A stretch of DNA of 16,760 nt from Nitrospiraceae bacterium (lineage in GTDB: Bacteria > Nitrospirota > Thermodesulfovibrionia > Thermodesulfovibrionales > Dissulfurispiraceae), in the NCBI GenBank assembly GCA_003170655.1, contig PMYY01000123.1:14027-30786 (forward strand), given 5' to 3'. Position numbers and translations under genes: made by a program. This document shows, piece by piece, positions 1-6,903 of this stretch. Within the stretch, counting starts at the first letter, position 1. Each line of letters opens with the position of its first letter. The notes beneath the pieces are model-generated. The model saw nothing but the letters and a program-made list of their open reading frames with translations. It searched no databases and was not told the origin of the DNA.

Positions 1-1410
1 ATGGTAAATGCCTGTAAAGACAAGGGTGAAGGCTTTGTCGACTACAACTGGCCGAAACCGGGTACGGGACAATCCGTTCCAAAGATATCTTTTGTAAAGC
101 TTTTCAAACCTTGGGGATGGGTTATCGGCAGTGGAATTTATATAGATGATGTTTCAGCCGAAATGGCAAAAGTGAGAAACAGAGTTCTTATTTTTCTTGT
201 CCTCGCCCTAGCTCTAGTTTCCCTTGTTAACTTCCTATTGATCCGAAAAAGTATCGCACAACCTCTCTCCGCTATGGAGACCGTCATAAACAAAGTAAAA
301 CAGGGTAGTTATAACGAAAGAATCAAGATTGAATCCCGCGATGAGCTCTACAACATTGCCGAGACCTTTAACGGGACTATGGACAAACTCGTTGCCCTAA
401 TCCAGACCGAGGACGAGAAAAAAACGATGCAACAGGACATTATTCGATTCCTTAATATACTCAGTGCCGCCTCTGATGGTGACCTGAGCCAGAAGGCAGA
501 GGTGACTCCCGATATCTTCGGTTCCCTCGCCGACGCTTTCAACCTAATGGTCGAGGGTCTTTCCAACCTCATTACGGAAGTCAAGCAGTCAGCCGAAGAA
601 ACCGGCAGCCGAAGCCATGCTCTTGCCGAGATTATAGCTAAGCTCGAGGCCGGCGCCGACATGCAGAAAGGAGAGGTTAAGATCGCGTCAGTTGCTGTTA
701 CAACTTCAGCAAACTCAGCCTTGCAGATAGCCGAAAAAACAAAGGTAGCCCAGCAGGTTTCCGAAGACGCCTTCATAGCGATCAACAGGGGCGGTAAGAT
801 AGTCGCCGACTCCATCAACGGTATGCAATTGATTCGTGTAACTGTGCAGGCCATTAACAAAAGAATGAAACTGCTTTCAGAAAAGCTGATGGAAATCGGT
901 ATCATTTCTCAGTTAATCTCTGAAATCTCCAGCCGCACCAACCTGCTGGCCCTCAACGCTTCCATCGAAGCAGCCCGTGCAGGAGAGCAGGGAAAGGGAT
1001 TCGTCATCATCGCCGATGAAATCAGGGGACTCGCAGAGAGATCGGCCAAATCGACGAAGCAAATCGGCGATATTATCGGAACTATCCAATCTGAGGCCTC
1101 CACCGTTACGAAGCACCTCGAAGAAGAAACGAATTATGTTGAAATGGAAACCAACATGGCTAGCGATACCGGGACGATCTTCGGCCAAATCGAAACCATC
1201 ATCAAGAAAATAGGTTCCATAACATCTGAAATCGACTCATCTGCATCCGAACAGCAAGGCATTACGTCCAAGGTCGCGCTCTCAATGGAAGAGGTTCAGC
1301 GCATATCTCAGGAAGTTCTGAATATTGTTCATGACCTTAACGAAATTTCGACTGCGCTGTCGGATTCTTCTGGCTTACTGATCACATCAACGGAACGGTT
1401 CAAGTTCTAA
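1..1410 (+). CDS. Methyl-accepting chemotaxis protein, PilJ/PixJ-like (5' partial)
   Basis: Membrane chemoreceptor that senses a ligand outside the cytoplasm and controls the CheA kinase. Residues 10-51 are the last part of an extracellular Cache-type sensor (GFVDYNWPKPG, then FKPWGWVIGSGIYIDDV). The rest of the sensor and the first membrane segment are missing, so the true start lies upstream of the window and the ATG at base 1 is probably internal. A membrane helix covers about 62-82 and a HAMP domain about 83-135. A second HAMP-like module (SDGDLSQKAEVTPDIFGSLADAF, about 158-180) is typical of pilus-type receptors. The signalling domain follows, with its conserved hairpin tip at about 308-348 (SRTNLLALNASIEAARAGEQ). 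No C-terminal pentapeptide for CheR/CheB docking is seen. The gene converges on cheA of the neighbouring chemosensory operon, which suggests it feeds that array; this link is inferred. Confidence 0.93.
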   Translation: MVNACKDKGEGFVDYNWPKPGTGQSVPKISFVKLFKPWGWVIGSGIYIDDVSAEMAKVRNRVLIFLVLALALVSLVNFLLIRKSIAQPLSAMETVINKVKQGSYNERIKIESRDELYNIAETFNGTMDKLVALIQTEDEKKTMQQDIIRFLNILSAASDGDLSQKAEVTPDIFGSLADAFNLMVEGLSNLITEVKQSAEETGSRSHALAEIIAKLEAGADMQKGEVKIASVAVTTSANSALQIAEKTKVAQQVSEDAFIAINRGGKIVADSINGMQLIRVTVQAINKRMKLLSEKLMEIGIISQLISEISSRTNLLALNASIEAARAGEQGKGFVIIADEIRGLAERSAKSTKQIGDIIGTIQSEASTVTKHLEEETNYVEMETNMASDTGTIFGQIETIIKKIGSITSEIDSSASEQQGITSKVALSMEEVQRISQEVLNIVHDLNEISTALSDSSGLLITSTERFKF

Positions 1411-1428
1411 AGTAACATCTGGGACGAG

Positions 1429-1467
1429 AAACGGGGCATGTCGCAAATGAAGACATGCCCCGTTTTT
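1429..1467 (+). terminator. Intrinsic terminator after the chemoreceptor gene, between convergent genes
   Basis: A perfect 14-bp stem (1429-1442 with 1452-1465), G+C-rich in its upper part, encloses a 9-base loop and runs into TTTTTATT on the plus strand. It lies 18 bases after the receptor stop codon. The opposite strand reads TTTCTCG after the stem, a weaker tract. It therefore serves the receptor gene mainly and may also help end the convergent cheA transcript. Confidence 0.9.
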
Positions 1468-1493
1468 ATTGTAGCACGGAAGACAGATTGTTA

Positions 1494-3926
1494 TCAGGCA
1501 GGCAGCATTGAAAACTTCTTCAGGCTTTCCATAAGGCCCGCCTCGTCGAATGGCTTGATGATATAATCGTCGGCGCCCAATTCGAGGGCTTTCTCTTTGT
1601 GTTTTCCGGTGCTACGGGAGGTCAGCACTATGATAGGAATTCCCTTCCATTGACTGGATGCTCGTATCCTGCTTACAAGCTCATAGCCGTGCATGATCGG
1701 CATCTCCAGATCGGTTATAATCAGGTCCACTTCGTTCTCTTCGAGCATCTTCAGCGCTTCGCCGCCGTTTGACGCCGAGTAGACCTTCAGATTCCTGGTT
1801 GTTAGAAATGCGCTCAAGTACTTCCGCACGCTCAGGGAATCGTCTACAATGAGAACCCTCCTGCCTTCTAAGCTTTCAACTTCAGGCGGCGCAATCATGA
1901 AGGTCCTTGTCTCCCCTTCGAAGACCTTGAGTGGGTTCAGCACAAGACGGACCTTGCCTTCACCTGATATCGTAATGCCTGAGTAAATGGACAGTCCTTC
2001 GAGAAACCTGTTAACCGGTTTGATGATGGCCTCTTCCTGAATCAGGACGTTGTCGACAATAAGTCCTATCTTCTTGTTGGAAATGCTACAGACAATCACG
2101 AAGTTGTCTTTCTTGTCAGCGTGGCCGTTTCCGTTTATATAAAACACATCCGACAGCTTTTTTGCTTGGATTGCAGTCCCGCGGTAATTAACCATAGTCA
2201 TGGCATCTCCACGATCGCCTGATTTATTTTCGGCGGGCTCATACTGCACCACTTCCTCAATTAGGCTTGTCGGCATTACAAACTCCATCTCTCCGTAATT
2301 GAACACTATTACGTTCGTAATAGCCAGAGACGAGGGGACCCTTATGAGGAAAGCCGTCCCTTTGCCGACCTCAGTGCTGATTTCGAGCATACCGTTGATA
2401 TTGGATATCTGACTGCGAACGGCATTCATGCCCACGCCCCTGCCCGACGTCATGTCTGTAGAATCGGCGGTCGAAAAACCGGGGAGGAATATCAGAGCGA
2501 GGATCTCTTCCCTCGAAAGCTTTTCTTCCGGTTTAATGAGGCCCTGATTCACCGCCGCGTTAAAAACCTTCTTCGTATCTATGCCGGCACCGTCGTCCCT
2601 AATTTCGATAATGATGTTGATACCCTCGCGACGGGCAGATAGCGAAATCACTCCCTCTTTGCGCTTACCGCGTCTGATACGCTCATCGCCCTTTTCAATA
2701 CCATGGCTCACGCAGTTCCTGATCATATGCATAAGGGGATCGAATAGATTTTCAAAGATGACACGGTCGATCTTCGTGCTTTGTCCGGCGATCTGAAAAT
2801 CGACCCGCCGATCGTACTCACGGGCTAGGTCCTTGATCGGCCTGACAAAACGCTGGAACAGCCTGCCGATATCTATCATTCTGGAATCGGACAGATCGGA
2901 CCTCAGGAAGCGGACAATTTTATCGAGGGACTTAATGTCTTCCTGAAAGCTACCGTAAAAAGACATCAGTTCCTTCAGTGCTTCAGTGATATCTTCGGTC
3001 ATCTCCTGGAGCTTCCTGGAGAAGAGGTTCTGTTCATCGTAGCGGTCAAACTCTAGTTCACCGAAATCGGAAAAAAGAGGGTCGATGTATTTTACGTTAT
3101 CAGTGATCGTGTAGGCATGGCGCTCGGCAAACGTGTTCACCTCTTCGAGCAGCTTCTTGCCCGCAAAGAGCACAGCCTCCGAAACCTCGCCAGCCTCCTT
3201 CGTCTTCTTCAGCATGGAGTTCTTCATGATCGTAACTTCGCTGATGAGGTTGAACATCTCTTCGATCTTCTTAAGATCGATCCTTACGAAGTTGCCGAAA
3301 AAGTACTCGATATCGTCTTTTCTCCTGCCGGTCTGTTCTTCGGGCTTGTCTTGGGACTCAACAGGAACTGCTGTATCCTTATGCTCAGGTATACGAGTTT
3401 GCGGCTTAACAGTCTCTGTCAGTGCTGCGGGTTGCTCAGACGGCACTTCAATCTCTGCAGCAATAGCAGGCAATGCTTCTGCCGTTTTGTAATCATCTTC
3501 AAGCCCGAATTCGGATTCTGTTCCAAACACATTTGCCCGGGCCAGCACTTCTGCAACCCGCTCTGTGAATTGCTTTTCGACCCCTTCTCTCTCCTCCTTG
3601 CCCGCGGAAATATCCCTTACAATGTGAGCAATGGCATCGAGCATCGTGAGCAGCAGGTCGACTACGTCTTTTTCTACCTCAAGCTGCCCATTTTTGAAAG
3701 TTTCAAGGATGTCCTCCATCGAATGGGCAATTTGGCTCGTTACAGTCAGCCTTACGATAGAAGCAGCGCCCTTGAGTGTATGCGCCGCCCTGAAAAGCTC
3801 TTCCAGAAGAGTATTCCTGTCGGTTGTAACAGCTAGTTCTGGGATACCGTGGCTCAGGACATTAAGATAGTCTTCCGCTTCGGCGAGAAAGTACTCAAGC
3901 AGCTCTGAACGGTCAATTTTTCCCAT
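1494..3926 (-). CDS. cheA: Hybrid chemotaxis histidine kinase CheA with C-terminal receiver
   Basis: Cytoplasmic kinase of the chemosensory array, 810 residues from the chosen start. Domains in order: HPt with phospho-acceptor His49 (AAHTLKGAAS); an acidic, low-complexity linker (about 135-205); a dimerisation/linker region; an HATPase domain with the N box at Asn404 (MIRNCVSHGIEKG), DDGAGID at 444-450 and GRGVGM at 495-500; a CheW-like coupling domain (about 533-675); and a receiver (about 690-805) with Asp695/696, phospho-acceptor Asp739 (ITDLEMP), Thr769 and Lys791. A C-terminal receiver is typical of ChpA, PixL and FrzE kinases rather than flagellar CheA. The open frame extends 24 codons upstream, but the ATG at 3926 places the HPt domain at the N-terminus and gives a 14-base overlap with cheW. 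No strong Shine-Dalgarno site precedes it, so translation is probably coupled to cheW. Confidence 0.95.
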   Translation of the reverse strand: MGKIDRSELLEYFLAEAEDYLNVLSHGIPELAVTTDRNTLLEELFRAAHTLKGAASIVRLTVTSQIAHSMEDILETFKNGQLEVEKDVVDLLLTMLDAIAHIVRDISAGKEEREGVEKQFTERVAEVLARANVFGTESEFGLEDDYKTAEALPAIAAEIEVPSEQPAALTETVKPQTRIPEHKDTAVPVESQDKPEEQTGRRKDDIEYFFGNFVRIDLKKIEEMFNLISEVTIMKNSMLKKTKEAGEVSEAVLFAGKKLLEEVNTFAERHAYTITDNVKYIDPLFSDFGELEFDRYDEQNLFSRKLQEMTEDITEALKELMSFYGSFQEDIKSLDKIVRFLRSDLSDSRMIDIGRLFQRFVRPIKDLAREYDRRVDFQIAGQSTKIDRVIFENLFDPLMHMIRNCVSHGIEKGDERIRRGKRKEGVISLSARREGINIIIEIRDDGAGIDTKKVFNAAVNQGLIKPEEKLSREEILALIFLPGFSTADSTDMTSGRGVGMNAVRSQISNINGMLEISTEVGKGTAFLIRVPSSLAITNVIVFNYGEMEFVMPTSLIEEVVQYEPAENKSGDRGDAMTMVNYRGTAIQAKKLSDVFYINGNGHADKKDNFVIVCSISNKKIGLIVDNVLIQEEAIIKPVNRFLEGLSIYSGITISGEGKVRLVLNPLKVFEGETRTFMIAPPEVESLEGRRVLIVDDSLSVRKYLSAFLTTRNLKVYSASNGGEALKMLEENEVDLIITDLEMPIMHGYELVSRIRASSQWKGIPIIVLTSRSTGKHKEKALELGADDYIIKPFDEAGLMESLKKFSMLPA

Positions 3927-4323
3927 AACCCATGGTCTTGATTCGGTAAGTATCGAAGAAACTCTTGATGTCGATAAGATCGTCGACCACGATATCATCG
4001 TCGAAGGTCACGAAAAAAGGAGAGGTCTCGGAAAGAAATCCTATGTTTTCATTCTCGACATCGATGATCAGAAGCTTGGGACTTGCATAAGACGGCTTTT
4101 CTATCGGGTATATTTTTGAAAGGTCAACAGCCGGGATGATCTTCCCTCTGAGCGGCAATGCCCCGTAAACGTAATCAGGCGCTCCGGGTATCGGGAAAAT
4201 CCTTGCGATGTCCACAACCTCCCTGACATCTTCTGCAGGCAGCAGAAACTCCCGTTCTCCTACGCCAAAAACACAGTACGTTTTTTCGCCCTTAATTCCG
4301 TCGTGCATGTCTTCTTTTTTCAT
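3913..4323 (-). CDS. cheW: CheW-like coupling protein
   Basis: Single-domain CheW adaptor of 136 residues that joins the receptor tip to the CheW-like domain of CheA. The diagnostic stretch is GALPLRGKIIPAVDLSKIY (about 71-89), preceded by PAEDVREVVDIARIFPIPGAP. The protein resembles PilI and PixI in size. Its ATG overlaps the stop codon of the upstream receiver gene by four bases (ATGA), and its own end overlaps cheA, so the three genes are tightly coupled. Its acidic C-terminal part (FDDDIVVDDLID) diverges from textbook CheW, but the fold signature is clear. Confidence 0.92.
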   Translation of the reverse strand: MKKEDMHDGIKGEKTYCVFGVGEREFLLPAEDVREVVDIARIFPIPGAPDYVYGALPLRGKIIPAVDLSKIYPIEKPSYASPKLLIIDVENENIGFLSETSPFFVTFDDDIVVDDLIDIKSFFDTYRIKTMGYGKN

Positions 4324-4685
4324 CGGTTCAGAAATTTGTTGACTGCAAAGAGCAGTTCAGTGGGTTCATAAGGCTTCGTGAGGTAGAAATCGGCGCCTTG
4401 TTGCTTGCCCCAGAGCTTGTCCGCCTCCTGGTTCTTTGACGTTACCATTATGACCGGCGTCGCCTTAAGCTTCTCGTCCCTCTTTATCATGCGGCAGAGT
4501 TGAAAACCGTTTTTTTTCGGCATCACAACGTCAAGGATAATGATATCGAATGCCTGGCTCTTTATTATCTTCTCTGCTTCTTCTCCGTCTTTGGCGACGC
4601 TAAGTTGATGGCCTTTTTCCGTAAGTATCGATTCTATGAACTTCAAGTCGGTAGTACTGTCCTCCGCAATAAGAATCTTCGCCAT
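4320..4685 (-). CDS. cheY: PilH/PixH-like single-domain response regulator (CheY family)
   Basis: Stand-alone receiver domain of 121 residues, expected to take phosphate from CheA and act on the motility machinery or serve as a phosphate sink. Visible active-site residues are Glu8/Asp9, phospho-acceptor Asp52 (ILDVVMP), Thr82 and Lys104 (LTKPYEP). The segment DKLWGKQQGADFY (about 89-101) closely resembles the DKxWGxxQGA stretch I recall from Pseudomonas PilH, which favours a pilus-type regulator over flagellar CheY. The ATG at 4685 was chosen over an upstream in-frame ATG because it has AAGGAGGG about 5 bases before it, gives a normal receiver N-terminus (MAKILIAEDS) and shares one base with the upstream stop (TAATG). 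Confidence 0.92.
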   Translation of the reverse strand: MAKILIAEDSTTDLKFIESILTEKGHQLSVAKDGEEAEKIIKSQAFDIIILDVVMPKKNGFQLCRMIKRDEKLKATPVIMVTSKNQEADKLWGKQQGADFYLTKPYEPTELLFAVNKFLNR

Positions 4686-6109
4686 TAAAACCCTCCTTGA
4701 TTTCCAGCCTCGCCCTCTCTCTTTCTCATACACTCCAAGAGAAGGGCAGTAAGATCCTCTCCGTGAGAGATATCGCCAAGAGCGGACGGCAATGCCATCT
4801 TCTCGAAGAAGAAGCTTCCTTCCTTGAGGTCGGCGATCGCCGAAAGCGCCTCCAATATGCCTTCGTGGAGGTCTGTTACCGTCAATGAGGAGAGGCCTGA
4901 AGCCGACACTACTCCCTTGGCCTTGCCTCGTTTGCTTGTCAGGGCATAGACAACCAGGCCCATATCGAAATATACCTCGGCGCTACCGCTCATCGAAAAG
5001 ACAAACAATTTACCGGTCAGCCGTTGGTCCGAGACAAGTTTCAGGATCGCCGTGACGCCTATATCTTCAAGAGTGCCTGTCACTAGTATTGTCGAAGTCT
5101 TGATTACGCCGTATTGTTTAAGCATGTTCTCCATGCTCTTTTCTATCAGCATGGGCAGTTCGTCGGTAAAATACCTTCTCATGATCCCGTCGATCGCTCC
5201 TTCAGTACCGGTAACACCGGTGAACGCGGCATAATCAGCAGTTGCAACACGTCCGGGCGTAGGTGCAATGATCTCTTCCTCATCTGCGGTCTCCTGCAAT
5301 TGCTGTATATCCTGGAAATCATACACCTCCGGCATAATCGGCATTTCAGGAGCGACAGACTTTGGTTCATCCTCCATCTCGATATCCTGGACCGTCAGCC
5401 CCTCGAGATTGAAATCAAATGAGGGAGAACCTAAGTCCAACTCCTCAGCAGGCGGCTGCAGAGATTTTTGCGGCTCTTCCTGAATATCTATAGCCTCGAA
5501 AGAGAATTCCGGTATTTCTTCGATTGTCTCGGAGATGGCTTCCGCTTCAACAGGGGCCTCTTCCATCTCGAATGACAGAGCGGGCGTCTCCGGTAGTTCA
5601 GGTATCCCAGAAAGTTTTACTCCGAGTTCCTCGTCGACAGCAGACTCTTCGAATGCAAATGCAGGCGTTTCTGCCTGAAGCTCCGCAGTCTCTCCTGCCG
5701 TTGCAACTATCTCAGACCCTTCTCCCATAAACTCTCTTTGCGCGTTCACTATCGAGTTGACTTTCTCGACAAGCATTTCCGATTTGAAAGGCTTGATAAA
5801 ATAATCTACGACACCGAACTTTTCGGCAAACTTCTTGCCGACATCTTCACCCTTTCCGGTGATGAGAATTATCGGGATGTCCTTGAGCAGTTCGTTCTCA
5901 CGGGCCGATTTGCAGAATTGATATCCGCTTATACGAGGCATAATGAAGTCGACAAGTATTACTGAAGGTCGTACCTCCTCGGAAATCCGCAGCCCCTCTT
6001 CTCCGTCTTCTGCCGTGTATACCTTATAGCCCTCTTCTTCGAGTGCCAGTTCGGCGAGTTTTCTGACAATTGGGCTGTCATCGATGACGACAATCTTCTC
6101 TTTTGCCAT
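4685..6109 (-). CDS. PatA-like regulator: receiver domain, acidic linker, DUF4388
   Basis: First gene of the chemosensory operon, 474 residues. The N-terminal receiver (1-120) has Asp10/11, phospho-acceptor Asp54 (ILVDFIMP), Thr84 and Lys106. A long acidic linker (about 130-290) follows. The C-terminal part (about 343-465; GTLEDIGVTAILKLV, LTGKLFVF, YFDMGLVVYA, EGSFFFE) has the pattern of DUF4388, found in PatA and PixG. In Pix systems a PatA-type protein is encoded with a CheY, a CheW and a hybrid CheA, the same set as here. It probably links phosphorylation to an output such as pilus polarity or gene control; that is inferred. The ATG at 6109 has GAGGAGAGG 6 bases upstream; an in-frame ATG 26 codons earlier lacks this and would disturb the receiver start. 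The linker holds four copies of a short repeated motif (see findings). Confidence 0.9.
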   Translation of the reverse strand: MAKEKIVVIDDSPIVRKLAELALEEEGYKVYTAEDGEEGLRISEEVRPSVILVDFIMPRISGYQFCKSARENELLKDIPIILITGKGEDVGKKFAEKFGVVDYFIKPFKSEMLVEKVNSIVNAQREFMGEGSEIVATAGETAELQAETPAFAFEESAVDEELGVKLSGIPELPETPALSFEMEEAPVEAEAISETIEEIPEFSFEAIDIQEEPQKSLQPPAEELDLGSPSFDFNLEGLTVQDIEMEDEPKSVAPEMPIMPEVYDFQDIQQLQETADEEEIIAPTPGRVATADYAAFTGVTGTEGAIDGIMRRYFTDELPMLIEKSMENMLKQYGVIKTSTILVTGTLEDIGVTAILKLVSDQRLTGKLFVFSMSGSAEVYFDMGLVVYALTSKRGKAKGVVSASGLSSLTVTDLHEGILEALSAIADLKEGSFFFEKMALPSALGDISHGEDLTALLLECMRKREGEAGNQGGF

Positions 6110-6201
6110 CTTGCCTCTCCTCGTACTGGGGATTTTTTGCAGTCTGCAACCATCAAGAAACAAAAGCGGTATGGCAGCGACAAACAACCAACCACCTATT
6201 C

Positions 6202-6216
6202 TTCTTGTAACAAGAA
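6202..6216. repeat. Inverted repeat at the start of the chemosensory operon transcript
   Basis: TTCTTG-TAA-CAAGAA is a perfect 6+6 inverted repeat with a 3-base centre. It overlaps the last bases of the -10 hexamer and the predicted start of transcription. That position suits a repressor operator, though it could also be a small hairpin at the 5' end of the transcript. No regulator gene is visible nearby. Confidence 0.5.
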
Positions 6217-6244
6217 TATATCATTGATTACAAGCGATTGTCAA
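6215..6244 (-). promoter_or_regulatory. Sigma70-type promoter of the chemosensory operon
   Basis: On the minus strand, a consensus -35 TTGACA (6239-6244) is followed after 18 bases by TATATT (6215-6220), five of six matches to the -10 consensus. Transcription would start near 6208, leaving a leader of about 100 bases before the PatA-like gene. This separates the chemosensory operon from the housekeeping run that ends with thiE. Confidence 0.75.
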
Positions 6245-6251
6245 TTTTCAC

Positions 6252-6267
6252 GACCTCCCGGGAGGTC
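6252..6267. repeat. Perfect 16-base palindrome between thiE and the chemosensory promoter
   Basis: GACCTCCCGGGAGGTC is fully self-complementary. It lies 9 bases after the thiE stop codon and 7 bases upstream of the -35 box of the chemosensory promoter. As RNA it could form a 6-bp hairpin with a CCGG loop and end the thiE transcript, but the bases after it (GTGAAAATTG on the minus strand) are not a proper U tract. It may instead be a binding site for an activator of the next promoter. Confidence 0.5.
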
Positions 6268-6276
6268 CTTAGCTCT

Positions 6277-6903
6277 TTACCCCTTATTGGCGATATTATA
6301 CAGGAAATTAACAACGTTTGCTGTGATTTCACCCTTGAATATTCCCGAAGAAACCGCCACACCGTCACAGCCTTCTTTAAGAACCCTAACCACATTGCCC
6401 GGCGTAATTCCCCCTATGCCAAAAACAGGCATCGATACGGTCTGCTTTATCGCAGCGATCGCTTGCGGGCCTTTCGGTGCCCCGGCGTCTTTCGTGTCAG
6501 TATGGAAGATTGGTCCGAAGCCTATATAGTCGGCCCCTCCTCTGTATGCCTCCAGTGCTTGAGAAATATTGTGCGTAGAAAGGCCGATTATTTTTTCGCC
6601 CATTATCTTGCGCGCTTCCTTGAGAGGGAGGTCATCCTGCCCTATGTGGACACCGTCAGCACAGACTGCGAGAGCTATATCAACATAGTCATTAACAATG
6701 AACAGTGCAGCGAATTGAGCGGTAAGTTCGCGAAGTTTCTTTGCATTATCATAAAGTTGCCTTCGCGTACCACTTTTTCTCCTGTACTGGACCCAACGGA
6801 TGCCTGCCTCCAGGGCCGTTCGTACTGTCGCTTCGACCTTTCCCGCATCTTCCGCATCGGGAGTTATGAAGCATATTGGGCTAAGATTTTTCGACATCTC
6901 CAT
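6277..6903 (-). CDS. thiE: Thiamine-phosphate synthase
   Basis: Cytoplasmic TIM-barrel enzyme that couples HMP-PP and the thiazole phosphate to give thiamine monophosphate. Visible family motifs: VQYRRK (38-43), FIVNDYVDIAL (68-78), ADGVHIGQDDLP (82-93), IGLSTHN (106-112), GADYIGFGPIFHTDTK (123-138) and FGIGGITPGNV (161-171). These support ThiE rather than the related TenI, although the second motif reads NDY where NDR is usual. Length is 208 residues, normal for the family. Two ATGs, 6903 and 6897, are possible; neither has a well-spaced Shine-Dalgarno site. Both lie inside the end of accC, so translation is probably coupled. It is the last gene of the long run. No other thiamine gene and no TPP riboswitch is visible nearby. 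Confidence 0.85.
   Translation of the reverse strand: MEMSKNLSPICFITPDAEDAGKVEATVRTALEAGIRWVQYRRKSGTRRQLYDNAKKLRELTAQFAALFIVNDYVDIALAVCADGVHIGQDDLPLKEARKIMGEKIIGLSTHNISQALEAYRGGADYIGFGPIFHTDTKDAGAPKGPQAIAAIKQTVSMPVFGIGGITPGNVVRVLKEGCDGVAVSSGIFKGEITANVVNFLYNIANKG

Noticed and set aside
348..905. Long antisense frames inside the receptor, cheA and other genes
   Set aside because: They follow from the codon bias of the real genes on the other strand and have no family motifs or ribosome sites.
6252..6267. The palindrome as a standard intrinsic terminator of thiE
   Set aside because: The stem is good but no U tract follows on the minus strand, so it is listed only as a palindrome.
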